DNA of 49,941 nt from Burkholderiaceae bacterium (GTDB lineage: Bacteria; Pseudomonadota; Gammaproteobacteria; Burkholderiales; Burkholderiaceae_E), in the NCBI GenBank assembly GCA_016710525.1, contig JADJVQ010000038.1:1-49941 (forward strand), in the 5' to 3' direction. The notes under the pieces are model-generated. The model searched no databases, had not been told where the DNA came from, and saw only the letters and a list, made by a program, of their open reading frames with translations. This document shows, piece after piece, positions 42,710 to 49,941 of this stretch. A program made the position numbers and the translations under genes. Within the stretch, counting starts at the first letter, position 1, and every line of letters starts with the position of its first letter.

Positions 42710-44314
42710 TCACGCGCCGCGACGGGTGTCCGCTTCGCGCTCGCGCAGCTTGAAGCGCTGGATCTTGCCGGTCGCGGTCTTGGGCAGCTCTGGCACGAAT
42801 TCGATCAGCCGCGGGTACTTGTAGGGCGCCAGCCGCTCCTTGACGAAGGCCTTGAGTTCGTCGTCATCGGCCGCCGCACCCGGCTTGAGCACGACGAAGG
42901 CCTTGGTGCGGGTCAGGCCATCGGGGTCCGGCACGCCGATCACGGCGGCCTCGAGCACCGCCGGATGCTGCACCAGCGTGGCCTCGACCTCGAACGGCGA
43001 GACGTAGATGCCGCTCACCTTGAGCATGTCGTCGCTGCGCCCGCTGTAGGTGTAGCTGCCGTCGGCATTGCGCACGTATTTGTCGCCGCTGCGGGTCCAT
43101 TCGCCCTGGAAGGTCTCGCGCGACTTGACCCGGTTGCCCCAGTACATCACCGCGGCACTGGGGCCCCGGATGTACAGGTCGCCGGTATCGCCATCGGGCA
43201 CCGCCCGCCCGTCATCGCCGCGCAGTTCGATGTCGTAGCCGGGCACCGGCCAGCCGGTCGTGCCATACCGCACCCGGCCGGGCTGGTTCGACAGAAAGAT
43301 GTGCAGCATTTCGGTGGAGCCGATGCCATCGATGATCTCGACGCCGAAATGCGCGGTGAATCGCTCGCCCAGATCGGCAGGCAGCGCTTCGCCGGCCGAA
43401 GATGCCAGACGCAGTGCCACCCGCGAACGCGCCGGCAGCGCGGGCGAGGCCAGCATGCCCGCGAAGCCGGTGGGCGCGCCAAAAAAGACGGTCGGGCGAT
43501 GGTCGATCCAGCGCCGGAACACCGCATCGGGCGTGGCCCGTTCGGCCATCAGCACCACGGTGGCGCCCACGCTGAGCGGGAAGCTCAGCGAGTTGCCCAG
43601 GCCGTAGGCGAAAAACAGCTTCGCCGCCGAGAACAGCACATCGGATTCCTTCAGGCCCAGGACGGGCGTGCCGTACAGCTCGGCGGTCCAGTACGCATTG
43701 GCGTGCGTGTGCAGCGCCCCTTTGGGCCGGCCGGTGGACCCTGACGAATAGAGCCAGAAGCCGGGATCGTCCGGACCGGTGCCGGCGGGCGCGGGCATCG
43801 GCGCCTGCTGCGCCAGCAGCGGGCCCAGCGCGAGCGTGGCCGGCGAGGATGGCGCGCCGGCCGGCTCGCCCGCACCGCCGGACACGATCACCGTGCCCAC
43901 CTCATGGCCGCCCTGCCCCTCGGCCAGCGCCATCGCGGCCTGCAGCATCGGCAGCAGCGAGGCCGACACCAGCGCGGCCTGGGCACGGCTGTTGCGCAGC
44001 ATGTACGCATAGTCGTCGGCGGTCAGCAGCGTATTGACCGCCACCGGCACGATGCCCGCGTACAGGGCGCCCAGGAAACTGACGGGCCAGTCGATGCCAT
44101 CGGTCATCAGCAGCAGCACACGCTCCTCGCGGCGCACGCCGCAGGCCCGCAGTGCGGCCGCCATCCGGCGGACCTGGTCGGCCAGATCGCCATAACTCAG
44201 CTGCCCATGGTCATCGATGAAGGCCGTCTTCGCCGGCCGTTGGGCGTTGCGCTCGATGAGATGCTGCGCAAAGTTGAATCGCTCACCGGGTGGCGGCACG
44301 TGTCGGTCGGTCAT
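42710..44314 (-). CDS. bclA: benzoate-CoA ligase
   Basis: A 534-residue ANL ligase that activates benzoate to benzoyl-CoA with ATP, the first step of the box pathway. RFNFAQHLIERNAQRPAKTA is the typical N-terminus. The P-loop is LYSSGSTGRPKGALHTH; KLFFAYGLGNSLSFPLSVGA and the A5 block DGIGSTEMLHIFLSN are diagnostic of benzoate-CoA ligases rather than general acyl ligases, and LPKTATGKIQRFKLRE holds the catalytic lysine. ATG 44314 follows AGGAGA. Its promoter is divergent from boxR and flanked by BoxR-type dyads. Confidence 0.93.
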   Translation of the reverse strand: MTDRHVPPPGERFNFAQHLIERNAQRPAKTAFIDDHGQLSYGDLADQVRRMAAALRACGVRREERVLLLMTDGIDWPVSFLGALYAGIVPVAVNTLLTADDYAYMLRNSRAQAALVSASLLPMLQAAMALAEGQGGHEVGTVIVSGGAGEPAGAPSSPATLALGPLLAQQAPMPAPAGTGPDDPGFWLYSSGSTGRPKGALHTHANAYWTAELYGTPVLGLKESDVLFSAAKLFFAYGLGNSLSFPLSVGATVVLMAERATPDAVFRRWIDHRPTVFFGAPTGFAGMLASPALPARSRVALRLASSAGEALPADLGERFTAHFGVEIIDGIGSTEMLHIFLSNQPGRVRYGTTGWPVPGYDIELRGDDGRAVPDGDTGDLYIRGPSAAVMYWGNRVKSRETFQGEWTRSGDKYVRNADGSYTYSGRSDDMLKVSGIYVSPFEVEATLVQHPAVLEAAVIGVPDPDGLTRTKAFVVLKPGAAADDDELKAFVKERLAPYKYPRLIEFVPELPKTATGKIQRFKLREREADTRRGA

Positions 44315-44372
44315 GCGGGTTGTCTCCTGGTGGCGGTTCAGGTTGACCGCTGTCGATGGGCAGGCTGACGGC

Positions 44373-44401
44373 TTGCCTTGAAGTGCAAGAGGCATTATTG
44401 T
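44373..44401 (+). promoter_or_regulatory. candidate boxR promoter
   Basis: TTGCCT (44373-44378), 17-bp spacer, TATTGT (44396-44401). The -10 lies within the dyad 44390-44405, compatible with autorepression by BoxR. Confidence 0.4.
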
Positions 44402-44405
44402 GCCT
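44390..44405. promoter_or_regulatory. BoxR-type dyad (GCA-N6-TGC) at bclA start / boxR -10
   Basis: AGGCATTATTGTGCCT is a perfect 5-bp-arm palindrome sharing the GCA-N6-TGC core of the BzdR/BoxR operator TGCA-N6-TGCA. Confidence 0.55.
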
Positions 44406-44411
44406 AGAAGC

Positions 44412-44440
44412 AGAATAAAACCTCGAAGACATCATGTCAA
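44412..44440 (-). promoter_or_regulatory. bclA sigma70 promoter
   Basis: On the minus strand, TTGACA (44440-44435) and TATTCT (44417-44412) are 17 bp apart. A consensus -35 and 4/6 -10. The predicted transcript starts near 44405, inside the GGCA-N6-TGCC dyad, leaving a leader of about 90 bases. Confidence 0.6.
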
Positions 44441-45399
44441 GCACTATAATGCATCCCATCGCGCGAATGCCTCGATCGCCCGCCCCGGCGCTCGAGGCCG
44501 TATCGCCCTCGGCCGCGCAAGCCGGCGCCGAGGAGAAGAATCCCTTCCTGGTCGCGCTGGGCGATCGTGTGCGTGCCCTGCGCGCTCGCCGCGGCATGAC
44601 CCGCAAGGCGGTCGCCCAGTCCGCGGAGGTTTCGGAACGCCACCTCGCCAACCTCGAGTACGGCATCGGCAATGCGTCGATCCTGGTGCTGCTGCAGGTC
44701 GCCGGCGCGCTGCATTGTTCGCTGGCGGAGCTGCTGGGCGACGTCACCACCAGTTCCCCCGAATGGCTGCTGATCCGCGAACTGCTGGGTGATCGCGACG
44801 AAGCCACGCTGCACCGGGTGCGGGTTGCCGTGGGCGAGATGCTGGGCACCGGTGGGGACAATGCCGCGCGCAGCCCGCGCGTGGCGCTGATCGGGCTGCG
44901 CGGCGCCGGCAAGTCAACGCTCGGTCAGATGCTGGCCCAGGACCTCGGTTTTCCTTACGTCGAACTGAGCCGCGAGATCGAGAAGTTTGCCGGCTGCAGC
45001 ATTGCCGAGATCCAGGCACTGTATGGCGCCAACGCCTATCGCCGCTACGAGCGCCGGGCGCTGGAAGAAACGATCCAGCTCTACCCGGAGGCCGTGATCG
45101 CCACCCCGGGCGGCCTGGTCTCGGATCCGGCCACCTTCAACCTGCTGCTGGCCCATTGCACCACGGTCTGGCTGCAGGCCGACCCCGAAGACCACATGAA
45201 ACGGGTCGCGGCTCAAGGCGACATGCGTCCGATGGCCGCCAGTACCGAGGCCATGCAGGACCTCAAGGGCATCCTGGCCGGACGGGCCGCGTTCTATTCG
45301 AAGGCCGACCTGCGCCTGGACACCAGCGCCCAGCCGCTGGCCGCCACTTTCCGGATGCTGCGCGACCAGGTCCGCCAGTCGCTCGACCTGCCGATCTGA
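44434..45399 (+). CDS. boxR: BoxR/BzdR-type regulator (XRE HTH + shikimate-kinase-like domain)
   Basis: A 321-residue repressor of benzoate genes that senses benzoyl-CoA. The N-terminal HTH (about 38-95) reads LGDRVRALRARRGMTRKAVA, then VSERHLANLEYGIGNASILV. The C-terminal shikimate-kinase-like domain (about 148-315) has the P-loop ALIGLRGAGKSTLGQ, ELSREIEKFAG and EAVIATPGGLVSDP, with DMRPMA further on. This fusion is unique to BoxR/BzdR. The start is uncertain: ATG 44434 has a weak GAAG, ATG 44449 and ATG 44470 have none, and the first about 35 residues are not conserved. It is divergent from bclA and followed by boxC. Confidence 0.93.
   Translation: MSSTIMHPIARMPRSPAPALEAVSPSAAQAGAEEKNPFLVALGDRVRALRARRGMTRKAVAQSAEVSERHLANLEYGIGNASILVLLQVAGALHCSLAELLGDVTTSSPEWLLIRELLGDRDEATLHRVRVAVGEMLGTGGDNAARSPRVALIGLRGAGKSTLGQMLAQDLGFPYVELSREIEKFAGCSIAEIQALYGANAYRRYERRALEETIQLYPEAVIATPGGLVSDPATFNLLLAHCTTVWLQADPEDHMKRVAAQGDMRPMAASTEAMQDLKGILAGRAAFYSKADLRLDTSAQPLAATFRMLRDQVRQSLDLPI
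44441..44453. promoter_or_regulatory. BoxR-type dyad (GCA-N6-TGCA) next to the bclA -35
   Basis: GCACTATAATGCA abuts the bclA -35 (44435-44440) and lies inside the first codons of boxR if ATG 44434 is used. Confidence 0.5.
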
Positions 45400-45408
45400 A
45401 AATCGTGA

Positions 45409-45484
45409 TGCAACAAAATGCTTGTTGACCTCATTCGAATGCACTATGCTGCGCCTCCTGACAGCTGCGATGCAGGCGACTGCG
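45409..45484. promoter_or_regulatory. three phased BoxR-type operators
   Basis: TGCA-N6-TGCT at 45409-45422, TGCA-N6-TGCG at 45440-45453 and TGCA-N6-TGCG at 45471-45484. Successive starts are exactly 31 bp apart, about three helical turns. They cover the region from just upstream of the -35 to within the leader of boxC. Confidence 0.65.
45422..45450 (+). promoter_or_regulatory. boxC promoter
   Basis: TTGTTG (45422-45427), 17 bp, TATGCT (45445-45450). The predicted start is near 45457, with a 47-base leader to GTG 45504. The central BoxR-type dyad covers the -10. Confidence 0.55.
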
Positions 45485-45503
45485 TCTTCATGAGGAGCCC
45501 CGA

Positions 45504-47162
45504 GTGACCACCACCCTTCGCGTGAACTACCAGACCGAGCCCGCGCTGTACCGGCACTGGAAGCTCGAGTTCGACGGTCCGATCGCCACCTTGCGTGCCG
45601 ACTTCGACGAAAACGCCGGGCTGCGTCCCGGCTACAAGCTCAAGCTCAACAGCTACGACCTGGGCGTGGACATCGAACTGAACGACGCGATCAACCGCAT
45701 CCGCTTCGAGCATCCCGAGGTGCGCACCGTGGTGGTCACCAGCGCCAAGGAGAAGGTGTTCTGTTCGGGCGCCAACATCTTCATGCTCGGGGTCTCCAGT
45801 CATGCCTGGAAGGTCAACTTCTGCAAGTTCACCAACGAGACGCGCAATGGCCTGGAGGACTCCTCGACCCACAGCGGCCTGAAGTTCCTGGCGGCCGTCA
45901 ACGGTGCCTGCGCCGGCGGCGGCTACGAACTCGCGCTCGCCTGCGACCAGATCGTGCTGGTGGACGACCGCTCGTCCTCGGTCAGCCTGCCCGAAGTGCC
46001 CCTGCTGGGCGTGCTGCCCGGCACCGGCGGCCTGACCCGGGTGACCGACAAGCGCCACGTCCGCCACGACCTGGCCGATATCTTCTGCACCACCTCGGAG
46101 GGGGTGCGCGGCCAGAAGGCCAAAGACTGGCGCCTGGTCGATGACATCGCCAAGCCCGCGGTGTTCGCCCAGAAAGTGCGCGAACGTGCCCTCGCGCTGG
46201 CCGCCGCCAGCGACCGGCCGGCCGATGCCCGGGGCATCGCGCTGACCCCGATCGCGTGCACCATCGAAGCCGATGCCCTGCACTATCCCCACCTCAGCGT
46301 GAACATCGACCGGGTCAAGCGCACTGCCACCTTCGTGGTCCGCGGACCCGAGGGCGCCCAGCCCGACACCCCCCAGGCCATCGAAGCCGCCGGCGCCGCC
46401 TGGTACCCGCTGGCGCTGGCGCGCGAACTCGACGACGCCATCCTGTCGATGCGCACCAACGAGCTGGACATCGGCACCTGGCTGATCCGGACCGAAGGCG
46501 ACGCCGCCCAGGTGCTGGCCATGGACGCCACGCTGGTGGCCCACCGGAACCATTGGCTGGTGCGCGAGACCATCGGCCTGCTGCGGCGCACCTTCAGCCG
46601 CTTCGATGTGTCCTCGCGCAGCCTGTTCGCGCTGATCGAATCCGGCTCGTGCTTTGCCGGCAGCTTCCTCGAGCTGGCCCTGGCCTGCGACCGCAGCTAT
46701 CACCTGGCGCTGCCCGACGACGAGGCGCGCGCCCCGACGATCACCGTGGCCGACACCAACTTCGGCCTGTACCCGATGGTCACCGGCCAGAGCCGGCTGG
46801 GCCGCCGCTTCTACGACGAACAGCCGGCGCTCGAGGCCGTGCGCGCGCGCGCCGGACAGCCGCTGGACGCCGATGCCGCGTTCGCGCTCGGTCTGGTCAC
46901 CAGCAATCCGGACGACATCGACTGGGCCGACGAGGTGCGCATCGCGATCGAGGAGCGCGTGTCGATGTCGCCCGATGCCCTCACCGGCCTGGAAGCCAAC
47001 CTGCGCTTCAACGGACCCGAGAACATGTTCACCCGGATCTTCGGGCGCCTCACCGCCTGGCAGAACTGGATCTTCCAGCGGCCCAACGCCGTCGGCGAAA
47101 AGGGGGCCCTGAAAGTCTATGGCAAGGGCGACAAGGCGGCCTTCGACTGGAATCGCGTGTGA
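45504..47162 (+). CDS. boxC: 2,3-epoxybenzoyl-CoA dihydrolase (ring-opening)
   Basis: A 552-residue two-domain crotonase that hydrolyses 2,3-epoxybenzoyl-CoA to 3,4-dehydroadipyl-CoA semialdehyde and formate. The first crotonase domain has KVFCSGANIFMLGVSSHAWK (oxyanion) and NGACAGGGYELALACDQIVL, with SVSLPEVPLLGVLPGTGGLT; the second half has ESGSCFAGSFLELALACDRS and FGLYPMVTGQSRLGRRFYDE. Its length and NGPENMFTRIFGRLTAWQNW are specific to BoxC. GTG 45504 follows GAGGAG. Intact. Confidence 0.95.
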   Translation: MTTTLRVNYQTEPALYRHWKLEFDGPIATLRADFDENAGLRPGYKLKLNSYDLGVDIELNDAINRIRFEHPEVRTVVVTSAKEKVFCSGANIFMLGVSSHAWKVNFCKFTNETRNGLEDSSTHSGLKFLAAVNGACAGGGYELALACDQIVLVDDRSSSVSLPEVPLLGVLPGTGGLTRVTDKRHVRHDLADIFCTTSEGVRGQKAKDWRLVDDIAKPAVFAQKVRERALALAAASDRPADARGIALTPIACTIEADALHYPHLSVNIDRVKRTATFVVRGPEGAQPDTPQAIEAAGAAWYPLALARELDDAILSMRTNELDIGTWLIRTEGDAAQVLAMDATLVAHRNHWLVRETIGLLRRTFSRFDVSSRSLFALIESGSCFAGSFLELALACDRSYHLALPDDEARAPTITVADTNFGLYPMVTGQSRLGRRFYDEQPALEAVRARAGQPLDADAAFALGLVTSNPDDIDWADEVRIAIEERVSMSPDALTGLEANLRFNGPENMFTRIFGRLTAWQNWIFQRPNAVGEKGALKVYGKGDKAAFDWNRV

Positions 47163-47208
47163 GACCCCGGGGCATTTGCCCTATCCTGAACCCGCTACGG
47201 AGACCCCA

Positions 47209-48636
<1,428 letters not shown>

Positions 48637-48670
48637 TCTTGTCGTCGCGTAGGCTCGGGGGACTCTGTCA

Positions 48671-49941
48671 ATGAGTGCAGTGGCTGACGGCGCCGTCGTG
48701 CGCCAGCATCTGATCGATCCGGAAATCTGCATCCGGTGCAATACCTGCGAGGCCACCTGCCCCGTGGGCGCGATCACGCACGACTCGCGCAACTACGTGG
48801 TCGACCCCGCCAAGTGCGACCAGTGCATGGCCTGCGTCCCGCCCTGCCCGACCGGCTCGATCGACAACTGGCGCACGATGCCCCGGGTCAAGGCCTACAC
48901 CATCGAAGCGCAGCTCGTGTGGGACGAGCTGCCCGCCGAACTGAGCCCCGAGCAGCTCGCCGCCGACGGTGTCGCCGCCGACGCCGCCGTGGAGCAAGAA
49001 CCGGTGGCAACGCCCGCGACCGGACCGGGCCAGACGGGCACGGCGGCGCCTTTCGACAGCGCCCGCTTCGGCGCCACCCTGCCCCCCTGGTCGGCCGCCC
49101 ACGCCTACACCAACCTGTACGGTCCGAAGGCCGCCGAGCATTCCATCGTCGCCACCGTGGCCGGCAATGTGCGCGTCACCGAGGTGGGCCGCGAGTACGA
49201 CACCCACCACATCGTGCTCGACTTCGGCGCCATGCCCTTCCCGGTGCTCGAAGGCCAGTCGATCGGCATCATCCCGCCGGGCACCGATGCCTCGGGACGG
49301 GCGCACCATGCGCGGCAGTACTCGATCTCCAGTCCGCGCAACGGCGAGCGCCCCGGCTACAACAACGCCTCGCTGACCGTGAAACGGGTCCTGCAGGATC
49401 ACCAGGGACAAGCTGTGCGCGGGGTGGCCAGCAACTACCTGTGCGACCTGCAGGTGGGCGACAAGCTGCAGGTGATCGGCCCGTTCGGCGCCAGCTTCCT
49501 GATGCCCAACCACCCGCGCAGCCACATCGTGATGATCTGCACCGGCACCGGCAGCGCACCGATGCGCGCGATGACCGAATGGCGCCGCCGCCTGCGCCAG
49601 TCGGGCAAGTTCGAGGGCGGCAAGCTGATGCTGTTCTTCGGCGCGCGCACCCAGGAAGAACTGCCGTACTTCGGGCCGCTGCAGAACCTGCCCAAGGATT
49701 TCATCGACATCAACTTCGCCTTCTCGCGCACCACCGGGCAGCCCAAGCGCTACGTGCAGGACCTGATGCGCGAACGCGCCGCCGACCTGGCGCCGCTGCT
49801 CGCCGATGCCAATGCGTATTTCTACGTGTGCGGCCTGAAGAGCATGGAGGAAGGCGTGGTGCTGGCGCTGCGCGATGTGGCCCGACAGGCCGGACTCGAT
49901 TGGGAGGCCGTTGCCGCGTCACTGAAACGCGAAGGCCGGCT
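48671..49941 (+). CDS. boxA: benzoyl-CoA 2,3-epoxidase reductase component (3' end outside)
   Basis: An iron-sulfur flavoprotein that passes NADPH electrons to BoxB. Two 4Fe-4S motifs occur at the N-terminus: CIRCNTCEATCP (about 18-29) and CDQCMACVPPCP (about 49-60). After a Pro/Ala-rich linker, the ferredoxin-reductase module has FAD motif RQYSISSPRNG and NADPH motif MICTGTGSAPMRAM, then MLFFGARTQEELPYF and YFYVCGLKSMEEGV. ATG 48671 has GGGGGA 8 bases upstream, 34 bp after boxB. The window stops at 423 complete codons, only a few residues short of the expected C-terminus. Confidence 0.95.
   Translation, partial: MSAVADGAVVRQHLIDPEICIRCNTCEATCPVGAITHDSRNYVVDPAKCDQCMACVPPCPTGSIDNWRTMPRVKAYTIEAQLVWDELPAELSPEQLAADGVAADAAVEQEPVATPATGPGQTGTAAPFDSARFGATLPPWSAAHAYTNLYGPKAAEHSIVATVAGNVRVTEVGREYDTHHIVLDFGAMPFPVLEGQSIGIIPPGTDASGRAHHARQYSISSPRNGERPGYNNASLTVKRVLQDHQGQAVRGVASNYLCDLQVGDKLQVIGPFGASFLMPNHPRSHIVMICTGTGSAPMRAMTEWRRRLRQSGKFEGGKLMLFFGARTQEELPYFGPLQNLPKDFIDINFAFSRTTGQPKRYVQDLMRERAADLAPLLADANAYFYVCGLKSMEEGVVLALRDVARQAGLDWEAVAASLKREGR

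Noticed and set aside
44445..44450. Perfect TATAAT as a plus-strand -10 for boxR
   Set aside because: No -35 at a suitable distance, and it lies downstream of the best boxR start. The minus-strand TTGACA next to it pairs well with TATTCT instead.

Overview
The window is GC-rich DNA (roughly two thirds G+C), densely packed with genes. It has the gene content of a metabolically versatile betaproteobacterium, most likely Burkholderiales. Pointers to that group are Bug/TctC binding proteins, two TRAP transporters, a GltIJKL-type amino acid importer and an aerobic benzoyl-CoA (box) cluster regulated by BoxR. A bchE-bchJ pair suggests the organism, or a recent ancestor, makes bacteriochlorophyll. 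The assignment rests on recognised families, not on database searches.

Layout. 1-2.8 kb: a YcaQ-like DNA glycosylase and a Bug receptor, each with an apparent frameshift, then a beta-hydroxyacid dehydrogenase. 3.0-6.6 kb: TRAP transporter 1 (DctP-Q-M) with a class II aldolase. 6.6-11.1 kb: an enoyl-CoA hydratase, a 34-bp-paired nested inverted repeat, TRAP transporter 2 and a GFA-family protein. 11.1-15.6 kb (minus strand): a glutamate/aspartate ABC importer downstream of a damaged aspartase, so one unit for taking up aspartate and deaminating it to fumarate; the aspartase ends in a 91-bp tract made only of G and C. 15.6-22.4 kb: acyl-CoA synthetase, SDR, LysR regulator, flavin reductase, DadA-like oxidase and a crotonase. 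22.4-24.8 kb: a subtilisin-like autotransporter whose leader carries a clear cyclic-di-GMP-I (GEMM-I) riboswitch. 24.8-26.5 kb: a Nudix/metallo-beta-lactamase fusion. 26.5-28.9 kb: bchE-bchJ with a PpsR/CrtJ-type promoter. 29-37.5 kb: hydroxyacid dehydrogenase, then a minus-strand catabolic run (MATE, acyl-CoA dehydrogenase, alpha-methylacyl-CoA racemase, Bug remnant, MFS, DenD-like SDR, VOC protein). 37.6-42.7 kb: core MetE, alanine dehydrogenase, PaaK-like ligase, a small exported ORF and a DUF1223 protein. 42.7-49.9 kb: benzoate-CoA ligase divergent from boxR, then boxC-boxB-boxA. Together these activate benzoate to benzoyl-CoA, epoxidise it (BoxA reductase, BoxB epoxidase) and open the ring (BoxC).

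The strongest regulatory finds are the c-di-GMP riboswitch ahead of the secreted protease, three BoxR-type dyads spaced exactly 31 bp apart over the boxC promoter, and tandem TGT-N12-ACA boxes ahead of bchE. Several genes carry small indels or deletions (YcaQ, two Bug receptors, aspartase, racemase). Whether these are true pseudogenes or consensus errors cannot be decided from the sequence alone. No tRNA, rRNA, CRISPR array or intact insertion sequence was recognised.
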